NCBI GenBank assembly: GCA_016787085.1
Contig: JAEUVJ010000018.1
Span: 124,001-188,000, forward strand
Source of the DNA: Chitinophagaceae bacterium
GTDB lineage: Bacteria; Bacteroidota; Bacteroidia; Chitinophagales; Chitinophagaceae
DNA length: 64,000 bases
Reading direction: 5' to 3'
Shown: positions 7,877 through 17,638 of the stretch, piece after piece
Numbering within the stretch: position 1 is the first letter of the stretch
Layout: each line of letters starts with the position of its first letter
Made by a program: the position numbers and the translations under genes
The notes under the pieces: generated by a model
Told to the model about the DNA's origin: nothing
What the model saw: only the letters and a program-made list of their open reading frames with translations
Databases searched by the model: none

Positions 7877-10312
7877 ATGCTAAAGAATTACCTGAAAGTG
7901 GCCTGGCGAAACCTTGTCAAGAACCGGACCTTCTCGATCATCAATATAGCGGGTCTTGCCATTGGCCTTGCCTGTTTTATTCTTATTGCCATGTACGTAG
8001 TGGATGAGATCAGCTATGACCGCTACCATGCCAAGGCTGACAGGATCTATCGTATTAACTCCGACATCCGGTTTGGCGGCACAGACCTGAAGCTGGCAGT
8101 ATGCAGCGATCCAATGGGCGCTGCATTGAAAAAGGATTACCCGCAGGTAGAACAGTATACCAGGATATACGCTTCTTCCGGATCGAAACTGATCAAAAAA
8201 GGGAATGAATATATCAATGAACAGGCGGTGGCACATGTTGATTCCACCATCTTTGATGTGTTTACTTTGCCCGCCATAGCCGGTGATACCAGGCAGGCAT
8301 TGAATGAACCGAATACGGTGGTGATCACTGAGTCGGCTGCGCAAAAATATTTTGGCACTGCTGAAGCCATTGGGAAAACGATCGAGACAAACGACAACAA
8401 CAGTACGCTGTACAAGGTGACGGCTGTGATCAAAGACATTCCCCGCAATTCCCATTTCAATTTTGATTTTCTGTTTTCCATGGATAATGTGGATTATGGA
8501 TGGGGAAATTTCCTGAGCCATAATTTTCAAACCTATATTGTTCTGCAAAAAGGAACTCGTTACAAGGAGTTCGAAAAGAACTTCAGCCAGGTAATAGATA
8601 AGTATATACTGCCACAGGCAAAGCAGTTCATGCAGATCAGCAGTATGGATGATTTCGCCAAAACGGGTAATAAGCTGGAGTATTCCCTGATGCCGCTTAC
8701 CGATATTCATCTTCGTTCAGACCGGTTCCCGGAATTAAGAGCCAACAGCAGTATCCAGTATGTATATATTTTTTCTGCTGTGGCGATCTTTATTTTACTT
8801 ATTGCCTGTGTCAATTTTATGAACCTTTCCACTGCCCGCTCTGCCAACAGGGCAAAGGAAGTAGGTATCCGTAAAGTGCTCGGTACAGAAAAAAGGTCAT
8901 TGATCGGTCAGTTCCTGACCGAATCTACCCTGATGGTGTTCATTGGGTTGCTGCTGGCGGTGGGACTTGTGTGGTCATCTGTCAGCTACTTCAATGATAT
9001 ATCAGGAAAGAATCTTTCGGTATCCACCTTGTTTGAACCAGGCTATCTTTTATTCCTGTTATTGCTTCCTGTCGTTGTGGGCGCCATGGCGGGCATTTAT
9101 CCTGCTTTCTTTTTGTCGTCCTTCAGGCCCATTGCTGTTTTAAAAGGAAAGATCAGCAAAGGAGGGTCCAGCCGGAATTATTTCAGAAGCGTTTTGGTGG
9201 TTTTCCAGTTCTGTACTTCTATTATCCTTATAATCGGTACGATCGTGGTTTACCGGCAACTGAATTATATACAGAACAAGAAGATCGGGTTTAGTAAAGA
9301 CCAATTGCTGGTGATCAATGGCACAGGAGCCCTTGGAAATAATGTGGATGCTTTCCGGAATGAAGTGATAAAGATGAGCGGGGTCAAAGCTTCTTCATTT
9401 GCCGGGTATCTGCCGGTCGGTAATTCATCAAGAAGCGACAATACTTTTTCCACGGAAGCCGTGATGAATGAAAAGAACGGGTTCAATATGCAGGTGTGGA
9501 ATGTAGATCATGATTATATACCTACATTGGATATGGAGATGCTGAAAGGAAGGAATTTCTCCCGTGAATTCGGTTCCGATTCAAGCGCTATTATCATTAA
9601 TGAAGCAACGGCAAAGGTTATTGGCTATGAAAACCCTGTAGGGAAAAAATTGTATTCATCCGATGGAAATGGGTCCAGCAATATTGTTTATACGATTGTC
9701 GGGGTGGTTAAAAATTTTAATTATGAATCACTGCGCCAAAACATTGGTCCGCTTTGTTTCCGCCTCGGGTATAATAAATGGGCGACCGCTTTTAAAGTAT
9801 CAGCGGCGGATGTGGGCGGCCTGTTGCAAAGTATTGAAAACAAGTGGAAGTCTATGGCGCCGGGTATGCCGTTCAGCTATCAGTTCATGGATGAAGCATT
9901 TGATAATATGTACCGCACCGAGCAACGGGTTGGCAAAGTGGCTTTGTCATTCGCCATTCTGGCCATCTTTATTGCGTGTCTCGGCCTGTTCGGCTTAGCG
10001 ACGTATATGGCCGAACAGCGTACCAAGGAGATCGGTGTCCGTAAAGTGCTTGGCGCTTCTGTATCCAATATCGTTTCCATGCTTTCCAGGGATTTTGCAA
10101 AACTGGTAGTGATCGCCGCTGTCGTTGCCTTTCCTGTGGCATGGTGGACTATGAATATATGGCTGCAGGATTTTGCATTCAGAATCAATATCGGCTGGTG
10201 GATTTTCGTTATTGCGGCCATAATAGTCCTGCTTATTGCATTGCTTACAGTGAGCTACCAGGCTATTAGAGCGGCTATTGCCAACCCGGTAAAGTCATTA
10301 CGAACAGAATGA
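7877..10312 (+). CDS. FtsX-like permease 1 of the tandem array
   Basis: The 811-residue protein has the Bacteroidetes double layout: N-terminal membrane helix (about 20-42), a MacB-type periplasmic domain, three to four membrane helices (about 290-415), another helix near 430-455 (VVFQFCTSIILIIGTIVVY), a second periplasmic domain, and three C-terminal helices from about 690 onward. The cytoplasmic coupling motifs RAKEVGIRKVLG and RTKEIGVRKVLG precede the helices, and the protein ends in ANPVKSLRTE. It should pair with a LolD/MacB-type ATPase in the inner membrane. The cargo is unknown. Confidence 0.92.
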   Translation: MLKNYLKVAWRNLVKNRTFSIINIAGLAIGLACFILIAMYVVDEISYDRYHAKADRIYRINSDIRFGGTDLKLAVCSDPMGAALKKDYPQVEQYTRIYASSGSKLIKKGNEYINEQAVAHVDSTIFDVFTLPAIAGDTRQALNEPNTVVITESAAQKYFGTAEAIGKTIETNDNNSTLYKVTAVIKDIPRNSHFNFDFLFSMDNVDYGWGNFLSHNFQTYIVLQKGTRYKEFEKNFSQVIDKYILPQAKQFMQISSMDDFAKTGNKLEYSLMPLTDIHLRSDRFPELRANSSIQYVYIFSAVAIFILLIACVNFMNLSTARSANRAKEVGIRKVLGTEKRSLIGQFLTESTLMVFIGLLLAVGLVWSSVSYFNDISGKNLSVSTLFEPGYLLFLLLLPVVVGAMAGIYPAFFLSSFRPIAVLKGKISKGGSSRNYFRSVLVVFQFCTSIILIIGTIVVYRQLNYIQNKKIGFSKDQLLVINGTGALGNNVDAFRNEVIKMSGVKASSFAGYLPVGNSSRSDNTFSTEAVMNEKNGFNMQVWNVDHDYIPTLDMEMLKGRNFSREFGSDSSAIIINEATAKVIGYENPVGKKLYSSDGNGSSNIVYTIVGVVKNFNYESLRQNIGPLCFRLGYNKWATAFKVSAADVGGLLQSIENKWKSMAPGMPFSYQFMDEAFDNMYRTEQRVGKVALSFAILAIFIACLGLFGLATYMAEQRTKEIGVRKVLGASVSNIVSMLSRDFAKLVVIAAVVAFPVAWWTMNIWLQDFAFRINIGWWIFVIAAIIVLLIALLTVSYQAIRAAIANPVKSLRTE

Positions 10313-10339
10313 GTTTGTAAATAAGATTCGTTACGCTAT

Positions 10340-10365
10340 GCGTCATTGCGAGCGGAGCGAAGCAA
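10340..10365. repeat. Short intergenic repeat-like sequence
   Basis: The string around ATTGCGAGCGGAGCGAAG resembles a widespread bacterial intergenic repeat family that I know by sight. It lies between permeases 1 and 2. An in-frame ATG at 10338 would translate it as MRHCERSEAKSIA, which is not conserved in the paralogs, so the true start of permease 2 is taken as 10377. Confidence 0.5.
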
Positions 10366-10376
10366 AAAGTATAGCC

Positions 10377-12793
10377 ATGATAAAAAATTATTTCAAGATC
10401 GCCTGGAGAAATCTTGTAAAAAACAAGGGGTATTCAGTTATTAATATTGGCGGACTTGCTATAGGCATGGCGGTGGCGGTGCTTATTGGTTTGTGGATCT
10501 ATGATGAATTCTCCTTTAATAAATATCATAAGAACTACGATCGCATTGCACAGGTGATGATCAGGGGCAATTTTAACGGGCAGGGTTTTTCATCCTTTTC
10601 TTTGGCCCGTCCGTTAGAGCAGGAATTGCGGATCAAATATGGAAGAAATTTCAGGCACATAGTTATGTCCCGGTGGAACGAGGGACATATATTGTCTTCA
10701 GGTGATAAAAAGGTATCACAAACAGGGAGGTTCATGCAGGAAGGTGCACCGGAGATGTTGTCGTTGAAAATGGTTAGTGGCAACTGGAATGGTTTAAAAG
10801 ATCCTCATTCAGTCATTCTTTCAGCTTCTGCGGCCAAAGCACTTTTTGGTGATGAAGATCCCATGAGTAAAATGATGCGGATAGACAACCAGATGGATGT
10901 GAAAGTAACAGGAGTATATGAAGATCTGCCTCATAATACAGAGTTTAAAGACGTCAAATTTATTTCTACCTGGGATTTGCTGATGGCTAACAATAAGTGG
11001 ATGCAGGAGGCTTCTGATCAATGGGGCAACAGCTCTTTTCTTATGTATGTACAAATACAACCGAATACAACCCATGAAGCTGTTTCTTCAGTAATAAAAA
11101 ATGCCCAATACGATAAGGTAGACGCAGACGATAAAAAATTTAACCAGCAGGTGTTTCTCAATCCAATGAATAAATGGCACCTGTATTCAGAATGGAAAAA
11201 TGGCGTGAACACAGGCGGACGTATTCAATATGTCTGGCTGTTTGGCATTATTGGCCTCTTTGTATTATTACTCGCTTGTATCAATTTCATGAACCTCAGT
11301 ACGGCACGCAGCGAAAAGCGGGCAAAAGAAGTAGGGATTCGTAAGGCTATTGGTTCTATGCGCAGCCAATTGATCAGGCAATTTCTCAGTGAGTCGTTGC
11401 TGGTAACAGTTCTTTCTTTTCTTTTAGCCCTGTTATTGGTTGCTGTTTCGTTGCCCTGGTTTAATGAGCTCGCTGATAAAAAGATGATCATCGTTTGGGG
11501 TAATCCATACTTCTGGATAATAAGCCTTGGCTTTATTGTACTCACCGGTTTTATTGCAGGAAGCTATCCTGCACTTTATTTATCCTCTTTTAATGCTGTA
11601 AAAGTGTTGAAGGGTACTTTCCGTGCAGGACGTTTTGCCACTCTTCCCCGCAAAGTATTGGTAGTTCTGCAATATACTGTTTCCGTTGCCCTTATAATAG
11701 GAACCATTATTGTGTATCGCCAGGTACAACATGCTAAAAACCGCCCTGTTGGGTACACAAGAGACGGCCTGTTAATGATTCATGTGAAATCGCCCGATCT
11801 GAAAGAAAAATTTCATTTACTGTCAACCGAGTTAAAAAACAAGGGAATTGCAGAGGCGACATCAGGCTCTTCAAGCCCTGTTACGGCGGTATGGTCAAAA
11901 AATAGTGGATTTGAATGGCGTGACAAAGACCCCAATAAAGTGGATGGCTTTTCTACTATCTGGATCACTCATGATTACGGTAAGACAATAGGCTGGCAAT
12001 TTAAAGAAGGAAGGGATTATTCACCGTCAATAGCGGCTGATTCAGTAAGCAATAACAGTAATCCAAACCTTACTTACAACATTATTATCAATGAAGCGGC
12101 TGCAAAATACATGGATCTTAAAAATCCTCTGGGTGAAATTCTAAAATGGGGGGTACTTCATTTACAATTGTAGGAGTAGTAAAAAATATGATCATGGAAT
12201 CTCCTTTTAACCTGGTAAGACAAGCTATTTATCTTGTTAACTACGATGAGGCAAATGGGTACATGAATATTCGTATCAATCCAAAAATGAGTGTTAGTGA
12301 TGCATTGGTGAGAACCGAAGCAATCTTTAAAAAACTGGTTCCGGCCGTGCCTTTTGATTACCAGTTTGCAGATACGGAGTATGGATTGAAATTCGCTGCA
12401 GAAGAACGCATAGGTAAACTGGCTTCTGTATTCGCCACCCTTGCTATCCTTATTTCCTGCCTTGGTTTATTTGGACTGGCCTCTTTCGTCGCTGAAAAAC
12501 GCACCAAGGAAATAGGAGTACGTAAAGTGCTTGGAGCCACTGTATATAATTTATGGAAAATGTTATCAATGGATTTTGTTATGCTTGTTATTATTTCCTG
12601 TTTAATAGCTGGTCCCATTGCCTGGTATTATCTCCACCAATGGTTGATGAAATATGAATACCGTACCGACATATCGTGGTGGATATTTCCTGTTGTTATA
12701 GTGGGAGCCTTATTCATTACAATTGTGACAGTAAGTTTCCAGGCCATTAAAGCAGCTATTGCTAATCCTGTAAAAAGTTTAAGAACCGAATAA
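10377..12793 (+). pseudogene. FtsX-like permease 2, split by a one-base deletion in a G run
   Basis: From MIKNYFKIAWRNLVKNKGYS the protein aligns throughout with permease 3. At 12148-12153 a run of six G shifts the frame, and the first frame ends 20 bp later (stop 12171-12173). The second frame continues as GGTSFTIVGVVKNM and reaches the normal end NPVKSLRTE at 12793. Permease 3 has VLKWNNQPFTIIGVV at this point, so seven G would restore a whole protein of about 805 residues. Whether this is a sequencing error, a phase-variable run or a true pseudogene cannot be told here. The start at 10377 is chosen by paralog alignment; the sequence GTATAGCCATGATAAA around it also precedes permease 3. Confidence 0.9.
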
Positions 12794-12803
12794 AGGTATA
12801 GCC

Positions 12804-15188
12804 ATGATAAAGAACTATTTCAAAATTGCCTGGCGCAATATGGTGAAAAATAAAGGGTATAGCGCCATCAATATCGGTGGTCTTGCTGTCGGTATGGCCG
12901 TGGCTATGCTGATCGGTTTATGGGTACATGATGAACTGACTTACGACAGGTACCATCAGAACTATGATCGCATCGCACAGGTGATGCAGCATGCCAATTT
13001 CAATGGAAAAGTAGAAACACAGGTGTCTAATCCTGCTTTGATGGGGCCTGAGTTGCGGGATAAATATGGAAGCAATTTTAAATATGTGATACAATCATCA
13101 TGGACGGGAGGTCATTTGCTTTCCATTGGGGATAAGCATATCAGTAAGGTCGGGAACTTTTTCGAGCCCGATGCCCCTGATATGCTCACCCTGAAAATGC
13201 TCAAAGGAACAAGGGCCGGATTGAAGGATCCCTATTCTATCATGATGTCTGCATCTGCTGCCGAATCCCTATTTGGCAAGGAAGATCCGATCAATAAAAC
13301 AATAAAACTGGACAGGAGCTTTGATGTAAAGGTGACCGGTGTATATGAAGATCTGCCCGATAACACTTCTTTCCGGGAGATAAAGATCATGATGCCCTGG
13401 GAATTGTGGCTGATACAGAACCCATGGGCAAAACAGATGAATGAACCATGGGGGAGCAATTTCTCCCAGACATTTGTACAGATCGCCGACAATACGGATA
13501 TGGCATCTGTGTCTGCAAAGATCAAAAACACAAAACTGAATAATGTAAGTAAGGAAGAAGCAAAATACCAGTGGGCTGTTTTTTTGCACCCCATGGGCAA
13601 ATGGAATTTGTATAACGAATTCAGGAATGGTGTGAACACGGGCGGTAATATCCGGTATGTATGGTTGTTTGGCATCATCGGCATTTTTGTATTACTGCTG
13701 GCCTGCATCAACTTCATGAACCTGGCTACTGCCAGAAGTGAAAAAAGAGCCAGGGAAGTGGGTATCCGTAAAGCAATTGGTTCTATGCGCTGGCAGTTGA
13801 TACGGCAGTTCTTTGCTGAATCTTATCTCGTCGTCATATTGGCTTTTGTATTATCCCTGATCCTGGTTGTATTACTGCTTCCGTTATTCAATGAAGTTGC
13901 GGGCAAGAAGATAGCAATACCGTGGCAAAACCCGATTTTCTGGACTTTCAGTCTTGTGTTTATATTGATCACAGGTCTTCTTTCAGGTAGTTATCCTGCA
14001 TTATATCTCTCTTCATTCCAGCCATTGAAAGTGCTGAAGGGAACATTTCGTGTCGGCAGGTTTGCATCTGTTCCGCGCAAAGTGCTGGTGGTTCTTCAGT
14101 TTACTGTTTCTGTCATGCTGATCATCGGAACGATCATCGTGTATCAGCAAATTCAGTATGCAAAGGACCGGCCGATAGGTTATACACGCAACGGTTTAAT
14201 TAATCTCGGTATGGAAAAGGAAATAAGAGAGCATTACGAAACTGTCAGAACCGAGCTAAAAAATTCAGGAGCAATAGAAGAAATGGCAGCATCGAATAGT
14301 CCTTTGACACAGGTATGGAATACAAACGGTGGGTTTGAATGGGAAGGTAAGGACCCTAATCTTGCAGTGGATTTCCCCAACAACAGAGTGTCTTATGAAT
14401 TTGGTAAAACAGTGAATTGGAAAATTAAGGAAGGCCGTGATTTCTCACGGGATTATGCAACCGACTCTGCAGCCTTTATCATTAATGAATCAGCAGCAAA
14501 GTTCTTAGGATTTAAGAACCCGGTGGGTACAGTACTCAAATGGAATAATCAGCCTTTTACAATTATTGGCGTTGTCAACGACATTATGCAGGAGTCGCCA
14601 TTTTACCCGGTACGCCCTACTTTATATCATATAGGCGAATATGAGAACATGTATAACCTGATTCTGAGATTAAACCCGCAGAAGAATGCGAAGCAGTCAC
14701 TGACCAGCATTGAACAGCTTTTGAAAAAATACACACCCAGCGTACCGTTTGATTACAAGTTTGTAGACGAAGAATTTGGCGGCAAGTTCAGGGCAGAAGA
14801 ACGGATAGGAAAACTCTCTTCTTATTTTGCCATTCTCGCTGTCCTTATTTCCTGCCTGGGTTTATTTGGTATGGCAAGTTTTGTAGCTGAGCAACGCACC
14901 AAAGAGATCGGCATCCGTAAAGTGCTTGGCGCCAGTGTTATTAATCTATGGCAATTGCTTTCAAAAGAGTTTGTGCTGCTGGTGGTTTTTTCCTGTATCA
15001 TAGCGGTACCCATTGCCTGGTATTATCTCAGCAACTGGCTGACTAATTATGACTACAGGATTACAATAAGCTGGCAGGTTTTTGCATTGGCAGCAGCAGC
15101 GGCACTTATCATCACGATCGTTACGGTCAGTTTCCAGGCCATCAAAGCGGCTATTGCCAACCCGGTCAAATCTTTGCGAACGGAGTAA
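12804..15188 (+). CDS. FtsX-like permease 3 of the tandem array
   Basis: This 794-residue protein is the closest relative of permease 2 in the window. The N-terminus (MIKNYFKIAWRNMVKNKGYS), the IRKAIGSMRWQLIRQFFAES coupling helix and the C-terminal ANPVKSLRTE all correspond. Membrane helices lie at about 20-42, 285-410, 430-455 and 680-790, with two periplasmic MacB-type domains between them. It starts 10 bp after the stop of permease 2, so the pair probably arose by tandem duplication and is co-transcribed. Confidence 0.92.
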   Translation: MIKNYFKIAWRNMVKNKGYSAINIGGLAVGMAVAMLIGLWVHDELTYDRYHQNYDRIAQVMQHANFNGKVETQVSNPALMGPELRDKYGSNFKYVIQSSWTGGHLLSIGDKHISKVGNFFEPDAPDMLTLKMLKGTRAGLKDPYSIMMSASAAESLFGKEDPINKTIKLDRSFDVKVTGVYEDLPDNTSFREIKIMMPWELWLIQNPWAKQMNEPWGSNFSQTFVQIADNTDMASVSAKIKNTKLNNVSKEEAKYQWAVFLHPMGKWNLYNEFRNGVNTGGNIRYVWLFGIIGIFVLLLACINFMNLATARSEKRAREVGIRKAIGSMRWQLIRQFFAESYLVVILAFVLSLILVVLLLPLFNEVAGKKIAIPWQNPIFWTFSLVFILITGLLSGSYPALYLSSFQPLKVLKGTFRVGRFASVPRKVLVVLQFTVSVMLIIGTIIVYQQIQYAKDRPIGYTRNGLINLGMEKEIREHYETVRTELKNSGAIEEMAASNSPLTQVWNTNGGFEWEGKDPNLAVDFPNNRVSYEFGKTVNWKIKEGRDFSRDYATDSAAFIINESAAKFLGFKNPVGTVLKWNNQPFTIIGVVNDIMQESPFYPVRPTLYHIGEYENMYNLILRLNPQKNAKQSLTSIEQLLKKYTPSVPFDYKFVDEEFGGKFRAEERIGKLSSYFAILAVLISCLGLFGMASFVAEQRTKEIGIRKVLGASVINLWQLLSKEFVLLVVFSCIIAVPIAWYYLSNWLTNYDYRITISWQVFALAAAAALIITIVTVSFQAIKAAIANPVKSLRTE

Positions 15189-15225
15189 GAATAGATCTGT
15201 TCCCGGATGAAAAATTGAAATGAGA

Positions 15226-15243
15226 TCATTACGAACCGAGTAA
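15226..15243 (+). other. Possible 18-bp scar of a lost permease 3' end
   Basis: TCATTACGAACCGAGTAA in the gap between permeases 3 and 4 would encode SLRTE plus stop, the exact ending of five of the six permeases, and resembles the end of permease 1. No gene frame leads into it. It may be what remains of a deleted array member. Confidence 0.4.
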
Positions 15244-15254
15244 AAACAACAGAT

Positions 15255-17627
15255 ATGTTTAAAAGTTTTAGCAAAATTGTTTTGCGCAATATGTGGCGCT
15301 ATAAAGGCTACACACTGCTGAATGTCGTGGGTATGGCTATTGGTATAGCTGCTATGGTGTGGGGCTACCAGACATACCGGTACAGTTTCAGTTTTGATAA
15401 TTTCCATAAAGACAGGGACAATGTTTACAGGGGCCTTACGTACAAAGAAGGAGCTGATGGTGTGAAGGGAGTTTTCCCCATGGCGGCAGTAAAGCAGGCG
15501 CAGAATGATTTTTCAGGCATTGAAGAAGCTGTCCGTTATCTCTCCCGGGGATTAAATGTCAAGTATGACAAAAATGAACCCTTTGCCGAGCGGGCACATT
15601 TTACCGACCCTGCTTTTTTTGAGCTGTTCAATTTTCCGCTGGTGGCGGGCTCCGGCAATATTGCCGATAAGAATGTCGTGCTGATCACGGAGAGAACAGC
15701 AAAAAAATATTTTGGCAATGAAGACCCGCTTGGGAAACCGCTGATTTTTTATTCCGGGGATAGCTATGCACTGCCACTTACGGTGACCGGTGTATTAAAA
15801 GATGTACCCGTAAACTCTACCATTCAGTTTGACTTTATAACAAATTTTGAGAATTTTTTACGGGGAAACGGTTCCAGGGTTGCACCCGACGACTGGACAT
15901 TGATGATGGACGCTGCCTTTTTCAAAATACCTAATCCTGCTGATGCACAACGACTGGCCAAAGAGTTTGATAAGTATATTTCCGTTCAACAAAAAGCAAG
16001 AGAAGATTGGAAAGCCGCGGGGTTCAAACTCATTTCATTGCCTGAAAATGCAGCGATGACCAACCTTAGTAATAATAACCTGGGTGAAAGAATTGAAGAT
16101 TCCGCTACGTATGGACCATTCGTTCTCGCTTTACTGATCTTTTTGTCTGCCTGCCTCAATTTTTCCAATACCAGCGTTTCCCGGGCAAACAGGCGTTTAA
16201 AGGAAATGGGTATGCGGAAAGTAATGGGCAGTTCACAGCGCCAGCTGATTTTACAGATGCTGCTGGAATGTGGCTTTGTCGTTGTGCTGGCTGTATTGCT
16301 TTCCACTTTATTGAATTATTGGTGGCTCCCCGCATTTAACCAGATGTTCAACGGGGTAAAGGTCACTGCCGATTATTTCAACGACATGAGCCTGCTTCTA
16401 TTTATGGCAGTCGCAGTAGTGATCACCACCTTACTGGCTGGCGCCTATCCCGCTTTTTATATCAGCCGGTTCAATCCATCCACGATTTTCCGTGGCACGG
16501 TAAAATTTGGGGGAACCAACCTCTTTTCGAGGATCATGCTTGGTTTACAGGTTTCCATTGCTATGATCACGGTAGTAGCCGGAATTGGGTTTGCCCGGAA
16601 TGCTGAGTTTCAAAAGAACTATGACTATGGTTATAATATAGAGAATACTATTGGAGTCATTGTTTTCGACACCACTTCCTTTCCAGCTTTTAAAAATGAA
16701 ATAGCGGCGATACCTCAGGTAACAGCTTTAGCCGGCACAAGAAATCATATAGGGTATGGTAGCCGGAGTGTAGTAGCAGAAGCAGAAGGAAAAAAAGGAG
16801 AAACCAATTACTTGGAAATAGGCAACGATTATGTAAAAACAATGAACCTCAAAATAGCTGAAGGCAGGGGGTTTGATACACAAATGGAAGGAGATTATGA
16901 CCATTCCATTTTGATTACACAGAACCTGGCAGCGAATTATGGCTGGAAAGATAAAGAAGCACTGGATAAAAAGATCTTTATTGACAGTATGCACTATTCA
17001 GTGATCGGTATACTGAAGGATTTTCATCTTGACCAGTTATTTGATCCGCTGGAGCCCGTGGTGTTGAAGCTGGCAAAAGAGAACAGGTACCAGTTCCTGG
17101 TCATACAATCGAAGCTATCAGACCTGGAAACGGTTTACTCCAAAACCAGGGATGCCTGGAAAAAAGTATTTCCCATGAAGCCTTTTGCCGGGTTTTACCA
17201 GAATGAAATAAAAGCGGAAGCCTACCAGGTCACTAAAAGCATTGCCAAAATATTTACTTGGTTTGCCATCATTTCAATTTTGCTTACGGCAACCGGATTG
17301 TTTGCATTGGTCTCGCTTACGGTACTTAAAAAAACAAAAGAGATAGCCCTGCGAAAGGTTGTGGGAGCAAAGCCACGAGATATCCTTGTTCTTATCAACC
17401 GGGGATATTTCTGGATATTTTTACTGGCTTCTGCCATTGGTTGTTACGGGGGGTATTCATTGACCAGGCTATTGCTGGACATGATCTTCGGAGTGAATGC
17501 CGGCATTGAAGTATCCACTTTGATCAGGTCAGCGATCGTATTATTTGTTATTGCCGGTATTACTTCGGGTATAAAAGTATGGCAAGCGATAAGAGCAAAC
17601 CCGGCAAAGAATTTAAGAGCTGAATAA
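15255..17627 (+). CDS. FtsX-like permease 4 of the tandem array (divergent member)
   Basis: The 790-residue protein has the same double FtsX layout but is less like its neighbours. Its coupling motifs read RLKEMGMRKVMGSSQ and KTKEIALRKVVGAKP, and it ends in ANPAKNLRAE instead of NPVKSLRTE. Helices are at about 20-40, 285-410, 430-450 and 670-785. The divergence suggests a permease with its own role, for instance forming heterodimers with another array member. Confidence 0.9.
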   Translation: MFKSFSKIVLRNMWRYKGYTLLNVVGMAIGIAAMVWGYQTYRYSFSFDNFHKDRDNVYRGLTYKEGADGVKGVFPMAAVKQAQNDFSGIEEAVRYLSRGLNVKYDKNEPFAERAHFTDPAFFELFNFPLVAGSGNIADKNVVLITERTAKKYFGNEDPLGKPLIFYSGDSYALPLTVTGVLKDVPVNSTIQFDFITNFENFLRGNGSRVAPDDWTLMMDAAFFKIPNPADAQRLAKEFDKYISVQQKAREDWKAAGFKLISLPENAAMTNLSNNNLGERIEDSATYGPFVLALLIFLSACLNFSNTSVSRANRRLKEMGMRKVMGSSQRQLILQMLLECGFVVVLAVLLSTLLNYWWLPAFNQMFNGVKVTADYFNDMSLLLFMAVAVVITTLLAGAYPAFYISRFNPSTIFRGTVKFGGTNLFSRIMLGLQVSIAMITVVAGIGFARNAEFQKNYDYGYNIENTIGVIVFDTTSFPAFKNEIAAIPQVTALAGTRNHIGYGSRSVVAEAEGKKGETNYLEIGNDYVKTMNLKIAEGRGFDTQMEGDYDHSILITQNLAANYGWKDKEALDKKIFIDSMHYSVIGILKDFHLDQLFDPLEPVVLKLAKENRYQFLVIQSKLSDLETVYSKTRDAWKKVFPMKPFAGFYQNEIKAEAYQVTKSIAKIFTWFAIISILLTATGLFALVSLTVLKKTKEIALRKVVGAKPRDILVLINRGYFWIFLLASAIGCYGGYSLTRLLLDMIFGVNAGIEVSTLIRSAIVLFVIAGITSGIKVWQAIRANPAKNLRAE

Positions 17628-17638
17628 AACAGGAAGCC

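Noticed and set aside
7880..8710. 276-codon minus-strand open frame opposite permease 1
   Set aside because: It is fully antisense to a clearly conserved permease gene and shows no domain; a shadow frame.
10338..10376. Upstream ATG for permease 2 (MRHCERSEAKSIA)
   Set aside because: It translates a widespread intergenic repeat-like sequence and is not conserved in paralogs; ATG 10377 aligns with all others.
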